This document shows, one piece after another, positions 1 to 10,171 of a stretch of DNA of 64,000 bases. Source of the stretch: Lineus longissimus (taxonomy: Eukaryota > Nemertea > Pilidiophora > Heteronemertea > Lineidae); contig NC_088309.1 in assembly GCF_910592395.1 (NCBI RefSeq), positions 2,978,501-3,042,500 on the forward strand. Direction: 5' to 3'. A program made the position numbers and the translations under genes. The notes under the pieces are model-generated. The model did no database searches, had not been told where the DNA came from, and saw only the letters and a list, made by a program, of their open reading frames with translations. The stretch's first letter is position 1. Each line of letters starts with the position of its first letter.

Positions 1-567
1 ACAGTAAATTTCTCAAACAGAATATTACTGTCTACCTCCTGCGCAGGCATGCCTGCAAGTGCAAAATAAATCAGTTAATACCGGTAAGGAAATTCCCACT
101 CCGGAACAAAATACTGAATATCCAATCTTCTATCGGTACAATGATAACTGATGTCACTGGCAGATCAAGGGAAGGAGAAGATTGGCAAAAATGGTCTGCA
201 GTCGGTCGTTAAGCATTTAGTGGAGGAAAAAATTTCCACTTCAAATGAAAATAACTGTCAATATGTGGTACAAATTTCCAGTGACATGAGTAAGGACAAT
301 TCTACTCAGTGTTATCTTTCAGGAAAATAATACAACGATTAAAACTAAAGCATATTCATTAAGAATTTTGATGATTTATTTCTCAATATTCATGTATATT
401 CACCGGGTTTGACACTGTCCGCCATGTTGCTGACGTTTCAAATCCCACGCCCCCTATGTTTGATTGGTGCAACGAGAACGTGGTCAAATGAGGGGTCGTC
501 TCAAAAATGAAGATTGAGTTTTGGCGGTGCCTGACTCATTTGCTGGCGCAAGGGGCACCATCCTGAG

Positions 568-622
568 GAAATCAGGGGTTCATGTTCGCTTCTCCGGCCC
601 TGAGAAGCGAGCCCCTGATTTC
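568..622. repeat. Imperfect inverted repeat (hairpin)
   Basis: The stretch GAAATCAGGGG at 568-578 and CGCTTCTC at 587-594 pair in order with GAGAAGCG at 602-609 and CCCCTGATTTC at 612-622. A short bulge lies on the left arm and the loop is about 7 nt. It could be a small decayed palindromic element or a cruciform-prone site. No function can be assigned. Confidence 0.6.
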
Positions 623-626
623 ATCG

Positions 627-683
627 TATGTAACATAACTTCCAATATGTAACATACCTTCCAATATGTAACATACCTTCCAT
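627..683. repeat. Short tandem repeat, 19-bp unit, 3 copies
   Basis: The unit TATGTAACATACCTTCCAA starts at 627, 646 and 665 with one mismatch in the first copy. It directly follows the hairpin at 568-622. The rest of bases 1-1000 shows no convincing coding exon; open frames there lack recognisable protein features. Confidence 0.8.
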
Positions 684-1017
684 CTGCCACGCGAGGTTGG
701 GCAGTGGGTCGAGCGAGGTTGTACGAGTGTCAATTATGCTCGTCCAAATTCTAGGCCATAAAGCGAAAAAATAGCCGAGATGACCCCATGTTTTCACATC
801 CAATAAAGAAACTAGATGCATTTGGCTATCTGCCGGTGGTAATGACATTCTCCAGTGATCCATTTTGAACCGATTGAGGCCGGTTTGAAGATCGCACACA
901 TCATGCCATTTCTTGGTCAATTTATTTCAGGAGTCAAAGTGGTATACGGCTGCGCTACCTATCGGAGCACTTATGAATTAAATGCAATGAAAATGCTGTA
1001 GACTTCTTCTCTGGATT

Positions 1018-1025
1018 TATATAAA
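1018..1025 (+). promoter_or_regulatory. Candidate TATA box for the FAAH gene
   Basis: The sequence TTTATATAAACC contains a canonical TATATAA core about 340 bp upstream of the FAAH start codon on the same strand. A start site about 30 bp downstream would give a leader of roughly 315 nt. That leader would contain an upstream ATG at 1060 opening a 63-codon frame, unless part of it is spliced out. A weak acceptor-like AG (TAAGGTTCAG) ends at 1360, just before the CAAACATG start context. No experimental support is visible. Confidence 0.45.
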
Positions 1026-1365
1026 CCCAGAAATGTATAGATTATGGTGCCTGTGATGTATGATTAGGCCTCAGCAAGAACTGAAAGACTACCTCCTGTC
1101 GGTTGCCCGGGGCCTGTTTGACGCAGCCCTTGACACCGTCCTCCGCACTGTACGGAAAATCTCAACGAGTGCGAGACTGTGGCTCGTAGCGAATTTCTGG
1201 TCTGCAAAACACCTTGAACAAGGGGATTCCCCACAATTGTTACTTCCGTAAACATAACATGACATGTTTGATGTGCAAAGTTCACTAAGCAGAGCTGATT
1301 CGACTAGCCGGCTGTGTTGCAAATCATTCCTTGTTTGTTAGAATTAGTTATAAGGTTCAGCAAAC

Positions 1366-3150
1366 ATGAACTATGTAATAACGTACGGGACTAAAGCTTT
1401 TAACAAGCTACAATCTGATGTAAAGAAAGGTGATCCTCTGAGCTGTCTTGTTGCTGCTACTATTGGTGTGGGAGTTGTGGCCAAGGTATCACTAAATGTG
1501 TATCAGTGGTACAGGTTGCGAACACTGAGAAGAGACCACAGCTTGCAGAGCATTGTATCAAAGAAGAAGCTTCGTGAAAAGTTATCGGAAGAAAATCCGG
1601 ACTCCGCATGGAATGAGATAGTTTCCTTGTCAAGTGATGAATTGGCTGTGAAACTTCAGAAGAAAGAGTTGAAAGCTTTGGATGTTCTGCGGGCCTACCA
1701 AACAAAGGCCCTGGACATTGATGGAGAAATCAATTGCGTTATTGAGCCCATCTGGGAAGCTGAGGCATTGGCTTTAGAATGTGACGTGGCTGCCAAGAAA
1801 GGGCCATTGCATGGACTGCCCGTTAGCATAAAAGAGAATTATCCAATCAAAGGCTACACTGTTAGTCTTGGTTTATCAACTAATTTGGATACGCTGTGTT
1901 TAGATGATTGTGTTCTGGTAAAGGTACTGAAGAAGCAAGGTGCCATACCATTTGTCAGAACCAATGTGCCGCAAAGCTTGCTCAGTTTCCAATGTAGCAA
2001 TCCGATCTATGGAATGACTGTTCATCCACATGACCGTAGCCGTTCTCCTGGAGGATCTTCAGGTGGGGAAGGAGCCCTTATTGCTAGTGGGGGATCCATC
2101 ATTGGCATGGGATCTGATATAGGAGGGAGCATACGCATTCCATCACACATGTGTGGAATCTGTGGCCTTAAAACGACCAACGGCCGATTGAGCTCAAGAG
2201 GACAGCATCCATCGGGTTCTTCACGCCCGTCTATTGCTGCTGGCTATGGACCAATGGCTCGAGATGTGAATGGACTTGTTGTAGTCATGCAGGCATTGCT
2301 TTGTCCTTATCTATTCCAGCTTGATCCTAAAGTCCCTGCTATTCCATTTCGCAATGATATTTTCGAAAGCAAACAAAGTCTTAGAATTGGGTACTATGTA
2401 AATGATGGGTTTCTTCAGGCTGCACCAGCATGTGAGCGGGCTGTTGAAGTGGCAAAAGGTGTCTTGGAACGTCTTGGTCACACACTTGTCCCATGGTGTC
2501 CTCCAAATGTTGAGCATGGTATCACATACTGCTATAAGAATGCCGTTACTGGTGATGGCGGTGCTAGCCTGATAAAACCTCTCAAGTATGATAAAATTGA
2601 TGAAGCAATAGCACCCATTTATTTCTTATTGTGCATTCCATTAGGAATCAGAAGAATAATGAACTTCTGCTTGCGCCCTTTTTCTAAGGCTTTGAGTAAC
2701 TTGTTCAGCATTGGGTTAGACTTGTCAACCATTTCTGAATACTGGCAATTCCATCAAAAGGTGCAGCAGTATCGTGAAGATGTCATCAGCCATTGGCAGA
2801 ATAATCGCTTAGATGCAGTCATCTGTCCCGGGTTCTCTACCCCTGCCTTACCCAAGGACAAGAGGACTGTTGTAACTATAGTGAATTATACGGCCCTCTA
2901 TAATATCCTCGATTTCACTGCTGGTTCATTGCCTGTAACAAGAGTTACTGCTGAGGATGATGACAAATTAAATGATTATCCATGTAGAGATGCGATTCAC
3001 AAACTTGTCAAAAAACTATCGGCCAATTCAGAAAGTCTACCTGTGAATGTGCAGTGTGTAACTCTGCCATGGCAGGAGGAGCTTTGTCTGCGTGTTATGA
3101 TGGAAATTGAGACAGCACTCAAGGGAGATGCTCCTTCTTCTCCAGTTTAA
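1366..3150 (+). CDS. FAAH: Fatty-acid amide hydrolase (amidase signature family), intronless
   Basis: This predicts a 594-residue integral membrane serine hydrolase that would cleave fatty-acid amides such as anandamide and oleamide at internal membranes. A hydrophobic segment near residues 25-41 matches the N-terminal membrane anchor of FAAH1. The amidase signature is intact. The Ser-Ser-Lys triad can be placed at Lys156 (in VSIKENY), Ser231 (first Ser of PGGSSGGEG) and Ser255 (in DIGGSIRIP); the spacings of 75 and 24 residues equal those of mammalian FAAH Lys142, Ser217 and Ser241. Length is close to the 579 residues of the mammalian enzyme. The whole frame lies in one exon, unlike every other recognised enzyme gene in the window, which suggests a retrocopy or ancestral intron loss. 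No disabling change is seen. The start is the first in-frame ATG before the anchor. Confidence 0.95.
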   Translation: MNYVITYGTKAFNKLQSDVKKGDPLSCLVAATIGVGVVAKVSLNVYQWYRLRTLRRDHSLQSIVSKKKLREKLSEENPDSAWNEIVSLSSDELAVKLQKKELKALDVLRAYQTKALDIDGEINCVIEPIWEAEALALECDVAAKKGPLHGLPVSIKENYPIKGYTVSLGLSTNLDTLCLDDCVLVKVLKKQGAIPFVRTNVPQSLLSFQCSNPIYGMTVHPHDRSRSPGGSSGGEGALIASGGSIIGMGSDIGGSIRIPSHMCGICGLKTTNGRLSSRGQHPSGSSRPSIAAGYGPMARDVNGLVVVMQALLCPYLFQLDPKVPAIPFRNDIFESKQSLRIGYYVNDGFLQAAPACERAVEVAKGVLERLGHTLVPWCPPNVEHGITYCYKNAVTGDGGASLIKPLKYDKIDEAIAPIYFLLCIPLGIRRIMNFCLRPFSKALSNLFSIGLDLSTISEYWQFHQKVQQYREDVISHWQNNRLDAVICPGFSTPALPKDKRTVVTIVNYTALYNILDFTAGSLPVTRVTAEDDDKLNDYPCRDAIHKLVKKLSANSESLPVNVQCVTLPWQEELCLRVMMEIETALKGDAPSSPV

Positions 3151-4189
3151 AGAAGGAGCCGGCTGTGAAAATGTATGTTGGCTATGGCAGTTCCTAATAT
3201 TTAACAGTCTAAAGACAAATATTTTTCTTGGTTGCAGTATAGTGTCAAATGATCTCAATCTTCCATTCCTTAATGCTATTTCTGATTCCTCAGGACTTAT
3301 ATTAATGCTGTGGAACAATCTGTGATGTACGCAAGTCATGAAATATTTCGCTTTAAATCAAATAGCCCATTGTATATGTTTAGTAATTGTGGGTCTAGGA
3401 CCAATGTAGTATTCATTTTGTGGAAGTATAATTGGTGAGGTGTTGTGTTGTGGACATTAGATATAATGTAGTTTTAATTCCTTACATATCTTCAAAGGGT
3501 TTTGTATCATTTCACTTATACAGTGTTTTTACTTTCAATGTATCTTTAACCAGTTCAGTATTGAGGCTGGAGGATGGTCAGACAGCCACTTTAGGCTGAT
3601 AAGGGATGAGGTTTAACGATTTTGTGTCCTTTTCACGTGCTATACTTGACACAACTTACTTCAGGTGGGATACATTCTTCTGGCACAGTTACATAGATAT
3701 ACAGATAGTGCTCTTCTTTTTATGACAACCTTAGTTTTTGAGTGCTGATTCGGAAAAACTGTGACAGGTGTGGTACCAGTAGAAATAAAAAGTCAGATCT
3801 TTGTCGAATACAAAAGACAAGTACATGTATCACAGTATTATATCTAACATTTGCTGTACAATCCTATAACATTGTACCATGTGATGTTATTATGAGATTA
3901 TATAGGTCAAGTACGGTCTTTTAATTGAATGCATGGGATATTCTCCCTAACTTTATTGACTAACTCCAATATCTCGATGACCAATGTCCAAATGTCTTTT
4001 ATTACATGTCAATCTATAATCAAAATAATAAAACTTAATTGATTGATTTTACGCGTTCGTATCATTTCTAAATGAATTGGTCTGGTTTTCAATTTGTTTC
4101 TTCTGTGTCACATGTTGATTTTAGTCTCTCCACTGTGGTATGATTGAGTGTGGGATTGACTTGGAATGGGTAATAGGAGGCTACAAACA
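3151..4189. other. FAAH 3' flank, no further gene seen
   Basis: AT-rich sequence following the FAAH stop, presumably its 3' untranslated region and beyond. Short ATAAAA- and AATAAAA-type hexamers occur near 3784 and 4026 and could serve as poly(A) signals. The open frames here are short and lack recognisable protein features. Confidence 0.5.
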
Positions 4190-4575
4190 GCTGATTGAAT
4201 ACCCTGTGTCCTCTACAGCAGGTTGAATCTCCTGTGTCATCTACAGATGGTTGAATCCCCTGGCCGTGTCCTCTACAGCTGGTTGAATCCGCCTTTGTCC
4301 TCTACAGCAGGTTGAATCTCCTGTGTCATCTACAGATGGTTGAATCCCCTGGCCGTGTCCTCTACAGCTGGTTGAATCCGCCTTTGTCCTCTACAGCAGG
4401 TTGAATCTCCTGTGTCATCTACAGTTGGTTGAATTCCCCGGCCGTGACCTCTACAGCTGGTTGAATCCGCCTTTGTCCTCTACAGCAGGTTGAATCTCCT
4501 GTGTCATCTACAGTTGGTTGAATCCCCCGGCCGTGTCCTCTACAGCTGGTTGAATCCGCCCGTGTCCTCTTTCAA
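4190..4575. repeat. 89-bp higher-order minisatellite built from three ~30-bp subunits
   Basis: The word CCTGTGTCATCTACAG recurs at 4231, 4320, 4409 and 4498, an exact 89-bp period. Each period contains three related 30-bp subunits, all with the core GT-C-TCTACAG-N-GGTTGAATC: a TCATCTACAG type, a GGCCGTGTCC type and a CTTTGTCC type. About 4.2 periods are present with few substitutions between copies. The array is non-coding and lies between FAAH and the hexosaminidase gene. Confidence 0.95.
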
Positions 4576-5665
4576 TGACAACGGGGATCACAATGGACTC
4601 CTCTAGCATTGGCCTGTTAAAAACGGGAAGCAGAAGGACCATTTTCTTGGCTCACGAGGGACTCCGGAGACAATACTGAAGGAAAATGATACTTTAAAAA
4701 TCAACCTGATTGGTCTGACCATTTGTGTCCCGATTCTGCAGATTGTCTCAGACACAGCCTGTTCAGCTGCAACGTTATCTCTAGTGAATTGATTCAAAAG
4801 TTGTCCTTTTGGTCTAGCTGGTGGAGACTCTTTTTTGGCATAACCATTTACATAGCAAGCTTCTAGATGATACACCTCTGTACCTCTGTACGCTGCTCTT
4901 TACAGAAGTCGGTGATGCAACCGGGGGGTCTCCATGAAGTTGGTTTGAAGGTGGTTTCCAACGTGGTCCAACCCTTCATTACTAATATTGACCCAGTGCT
5001 CAATGAGGAACAACTGTGCTTGGGATTCTCACATCTCAATTTCTCAGGTTGTGAGAAAAGGCTTTATCCAGCTGGTTGTGACAGTTTTGTAAAACTTATA
5101 CACAGTCAGCTCCTTTGGATCGCAATGAATGACAAACACAATTAGTATGAGCAAATTGCCCAATTTTATTACTATTATTTTATATAATTATCATATTGTT
5201 GTACAAAATGAGTATGGAATGTGACCAGTACAAGATGAGGACATGTTTTAACAAATTAGCACATTCAAGTCCTTTTAAGTATATCTCAGCTGCACTTTTG
5301 CTTTTCCCACTACAACAAAGTACATTATTACCTTTTAAAACCTCTATCAACCTTGAGATGAAGCACCAATATATTCTATACGAAAGCGCATAAACAATAA
5401 TTGTTGAAATAAAGCAAAAACTAATCTAATGGCACGGTTGAACTACATGTATTTGTATCAGTTCCTCAGCTGATTGAGAATCAGGTGTATTCAAGACAGG
5501 CCTTCCAATTTACCAACCAGCATGCCCTTCTAAGAGCCTGGGAAAGATTTTTTTCCATATTTGATGCAAATCATGCTTGTAGAACTCATTTATTTATCAG
5601 TAAAAATCAAAAGTGTCTTCAGTGGGCATGAAAAGCAATAGGAAAAAATCTTGGGTTACATCAGT
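4576..5665. other. Intergenic region between FAAH and hexosaminidase
   Basis: No exon with flanking splice sites or family resemblance was found. TTTATT at about 5588-5593 is a minus-strand AATAAA and is a reasonable poly(A) signal for the hexosaminidase gene, about 75 nt past its stop codon. Confidence 0.5.
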
Positions 5666-8600
5666 TTACAGGTTTTCTCTCTTGAACTCGGGGAAAATTG
5701 GCCTGAATTTTCGCTCCTCATTGACGTCCCTTCTTCCATGGACTTCGTGAAGGCACCAACCAGGACCGTTGACAGGTTCAACAACTAGACCACGTCTGAA
5801 AACAAGAAAACAAGATATGTATAGAGCATATTCTTGGCACAGGCCAAAAATTAAGTTGCACAGTAGACCTGTGGTCAAACAGGTAAAACTGAGGTCACAA
5901 AATGTGCTACCAAATAGGCCCCAACTTTGAACCCTGCAGTATTTTGTTTGTGAAGTGTCTCAAAAAATATCCTCACTCACCTTAACATGCGACAACGTTG
6001 TTCCTCAAGACGTGGAGCTGCCGCTGAAGTGCTTGTGTAAGACTTCGGACTCCAAAGGCGTTCAGCCACTGCAGATGCACGAGGCCTGTAATATGAAACA
6101 AATCAAGACATTATAATGTCTGCTAACGAACTATGAAGTACTCCTCACTGAATAAAGAACACTGTTAAAGAACAGTTCAGCCATGTTGCTTCAGTTGAGA
6201 TCTTTTTTAATGGAAAGGGTCAGTGGGGCTCACAAGTTTTAGATGACAGCAGCAACTGCTGCAAGGATCATTGAATGTTCAAGTACATTTGACTGTGATT
6301 TACTCTTTTAGCTCAGGCAAAAAATGATCGACCCTTTTACTTGATCAGGTTGCTATGAATTGCCCATACATCCTTACCAAGTTCTAGCCACCAGATTTGT
6401 GCCATCCACAAACTCGCCCCACATACAGGCCTCACCACCAATCACAAGCGCTTTCTGTGCATCAGTTCCTAGAGGAGAAATATTCAGAGTTGTAACTCCA
6501 GAATTATACAGACAATAATGCAAAATGGTTGTCACATCCTCTAGATTGAAATAGACCTTTAAAATCATCAACATTCAGCCACTTCTGTGTACATGTAATT
6601 CAAATGTCAGTGACCAGATACAGATTTCAATCGGAAAGCTTGTCGACATGTTTGGAACACTTTGTCATTCCTAGTATTTAGAATAAATGCAACTATTCAC
6701 CTGTGAAATCTTGAGGGTCACATGCATAATACTTTGTCCAGTCACTTCCATAGGATATATAGTTCAGGTACCAGCAAGACGATAGCAGCGTGGTCAGGCC
6801 CATTTTGGTCACTTTGGCAAGTTCGGCTTGGTACCCTCCCTTCCACACTTCAACAACTGTCTTTGGACTAACCTTTGAGCAGGAAGATAATGAGGTGAAG
6901 TTAAATCTAAGTTTGAGGGGGACACAGTCAATGCAGAAGACAAAATCAAACTCATCAAGTATTGGTTAACAGGTGAGGTCATACAATTTACAGTAATATT
7001 GCCTCTTCTAATGTAACAATAAGTGAAGTACGAGAAATTGAGCTGTTTAAGCTCACGTCAGGTATGAAAATGGCATAAAATTCTCAGCTAGAACAGCTCA
7101 CCTTGCATCCATTATCAATCACTTCTTGCCAGATAATATACTGATCATCAGACTTGAAGCCATCAATTATATTCAAAATACTGAAAATGTATGAAATTGA
7201 GTATATCAGTTGTGCAAGCTGATTATTTTCTGCTGTCAGATGCCACTCAGTTCATGCCCAACATAGTAGGTTTTATAGTTGAAATTTGTCAAGCAGGGGG
7301 CAATTGGTGCTGTTCAACTAAGGTTTGGTGTTTGTCAATAGATCTTCAAACATTCAGTCCAAACATGTGTGCGCCAACAACCACATTCTCGTTCTTCAAA
7401 CTGATTAACTGGCAAAATGAACCATAATGCCAATTTAGCTTGCATCTCATCTGATGACTGAGATAGTCCACTTTTGCTTTTAGACATAACCAAGTCTACC
7501 TACATTGCTTTCTAGAAATGATGAAATAGCAACATGAATTAACTTTTACTAACTGCTGCATGTAATATTGCTCCAGTTTACTGTAGTCAGTGCCAAATCC
7601 CATCTTCTTCATAAAGCTGCTGATAATAGGATTACTCTGCCTGAAATATAAGTATAGAAAATGCAGTTGAATATAACGAATTAAACTAAAACATTCCATA
7701 CATGTTCTTCAGGTTACCCCCTTTATTATGGGATGGTGCAAATCTGCTCAGTCAGCAAATTTTTCTATAATAATGAGGACAGTCAGATTTCCGATAATAG
7801 GTGATCAGTTGATAAGTTAAATTAGAGTCATTGATGAAATATAAGAATATATCAACTTACCAGCATGTAAATGACACTTCGTCCCCACCAAGATGAACAT
7901 ATTTATCAGGGAACACAGCAAAGATCTCCTTTAACAATTTTTCCATGAAGGCAAAGCTTGTGTTGACAGATGGATCAATGGGTCCAAAGCTCCCACTTGG
8001 CTTTCCACCGCTGTAGCACTTAGTAAGTAAACCTGGTTGACCTGGACCCCATGATTCAGTATGACCTGAAAATAATGGGAAGAGGATGAATATTTACCCA
8101 GTTTTAAGGTCGGAGAAAGGTTTTTACTGACTGAAGTGTTTGACTTCTTCAATTAAACTCACAGGCATGCCTGCAAATCACTGCAAATTCCTTGAAACAA
8201 TGCTAGTACCATGTACAGTAAATTAAAAGAAACTAATCCATGTCTGACCCCCCTCCACCCCCACCCGAACCCAATTCAATTTTGACCCCTTTGAGCTATT
8301 GAAACACCTGGTTCCACAGGTCAGAGAGTGTAACACATCGCCTCCGCCTTGTCTTTTCTAATATGTCAAACAGTGCCATTACCTGGTGTGTCAAACTCTG
8401 GTACTACCCTTATTCCCCTCAATCTTGCATATTCTATGACTTCAGCAACGTCTTCTTGGGTGTAAACATGGAAATGAGGCTCAAAGGCACCCTTAAGTCA
8501 AGAAAACCAAAAGGACAGAAGATTAATTTCACGCAACAAAAGGAAATTTGAAGAAAACTGCTATTAAATCAGTCTTCAGCAGATGCCTAATGTTATGTTA

Positions 8601-10171
8601 TTCAAGCTACAGTAAGCTACAATTAAGACAATATGCAAACCACAACAAGCAAGTCTCCTTTTTACTCTGATTGTTCTTCCATTTTTAACTTTTTCACAAA
8701 AGAGCTTCAACATAAGTTCAGTAAAACTTTCGAACGATAGTTTAAAGTTAGTCAAACTTCTCTCCTAGTATACAAACTAAAAACCTTTCTGTTCAGATCC
8801 GGGAATGTTTTACTTTCATACGGGAAAGACTGGTCATCAACAATGTGCCAATGGAAGACATTCATCTTGTTTTGTGACATGGCCTCCTACAAACAAATAC
8901 AAATTAATAGAGACCAAGATGAAGAGGAAAATTCCCACACCAATCAAGAGAGATTATCCTTAATAGTTCAAAACTGAACATAAATAATTACACGTTTAAA
9001 GGTTGCGAAGGAACTCACTTTGTCATATATCTTGGATAGACATTGTTTATTTGCTAATTGATCCTAAAGGTAAATGAACAAATTTATCATTTCATTGAAT
9101 AAGAACAGAAAAGAATCATGCCAAGTCTCCTTACCAGATTTCTGTACAAAACTGACTTTGGAACGAAGTGCCTGGATGTGTCAATCAACAATCCTCGATG
9201 AGAAAATCTTGGAGCATCATCGATGGTCGAACCATTGACCATGAACTGAATAGAAAAAATACACATTTAATTTCACTTGCAGTTGCACATGAATATGGCA
9301 TCGATATAAATGAGTATCAGTCCAGCTTGATTTTACTCTCAAATGGAATGGAAACAAAACTATATTTTGTGCATAACTGTTGCCTTACCTCACCATCCAA
9401 TGTCTGGTAGATCGTCTGAGCAAATGTCTCCAAACCTCTCAAGGCTCCCCAAACTGTATTTGCATTCAGCAAAGATTTTGGAGCCTGCACTTGCAGATGA
9501 TCTGGAAAGACAGTACATGTATTTGATAAAGTTGGGACTTCTCAATTCGATGTCCTTAATACAATTATTCACTGAAGACTCAGTGCCACTCCATTAGAAA
9601 CAAGTGATTCCCAATGAACAAGATGATATTTACTACATCGAGGACACTATGCTGTCTATGTCACTCGCCAAAAAGTAGCCTACGATCGCAAAAGTATATT
9701 GTGATTAAAATATTTTATTCAAAACAACAAAAACCTACAAGATTCATCCATGCCGAGCGACGGAAACTTTTCACACACTTTCAAAACATTTACGTCAAGT
9801 TCCTCGATGAGACCCATGGCAAGGGGCGACCCGGGCCGTCTTGTCCTACTCGCAAATCGTAGGGTTGAACGATCATCATTATGGATGTAAAAGATATCAC
9901 CATAGTAACGGCGATAGGCCTCCTCTAGAATGATATCACAATCCTGGCCAGTGGTTCTGAACTGGAAATTTTCTGCTTCCAGAAGAAAGGCAGTTTTGGA
10001 GATTGCCATCGACTTAGGTGCAGGCCATGGCATACCAACTGTAGGAGTTATTCCATATCTTATGCTTGATTTATTTTCATTTTCTCCAGATAAATGTGCC
10101 ACTGCGGAATGCAGCAGCAGCAAAATTTGGACCAGGATTTGCAAAATAAGAAATTTTCGTCCGTCTGCCAT
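5666..10171 (-). CDS. Beta-hexosaminidase (GH20, HEXA/HEXB type), 12 exons
   Basis: This predicts a lysosomal enzyme removing terminal N-acetylhexosamines from glycans and glycolipids. Exons in transcript order are 9739-10171, 9389-9501, 9135-9245, 8785-8886, 8383-8491, 7861-8065, 7554-7640, 7102-7180, 6701-6872, 6378-6468, 5981-6085 and 5666-5795. All have GT-AG borders and phases agree, giving 578 residues, close to human HEXB (556). The start is the ATG at 10171 (MADGRKF); the preceding in-frame TTG is not a start. A hydrophobic signal peptide covers residues 6-25. Family landmarks follow in order: [15 protein letters not shown], the [15 protein letters not shown] barrel start, [29 protein letters not shown], the catalytic HLGGDEV (Asp351-Glu352), [14 protein letters not shown] and AERLWS. 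Resemblance alone does not separate an alpha from a beta subunit orthologue. A 45-nt optional exon is described separately. Confidence 0.96.
9019..9063 (-). other. Possible 45-nt in-frame cassette exon in hexosaminidase
   Basis: In the intron between hexosaminidase exons 3 (ending at 9135) and 4 (starting at 8886), the segment has an acceptor (TTACCTTTAG) and a strong donor (GTGAGTTCC). It encodes 15 codons ([15 protein letters not shown]) without a stop, phase 0 on both sides. Known hexosaminidases align continuously across this junction (human ILKTLDAMAFNK against VLYRNL-EAMSQNK here). Inclusion would insert 15 residues in the first part of the TIM barrel. It may be a rare isoform exon or a chance pair of splice sites. 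Confidence 0.4.

Noticed and set aside
621-920. 99-codon minus-strand open frame upstream of FAAH
   Set aside because: It runs through the 19-bp tandem repeat and has no family resemblance, splice sites or coding-like composition.
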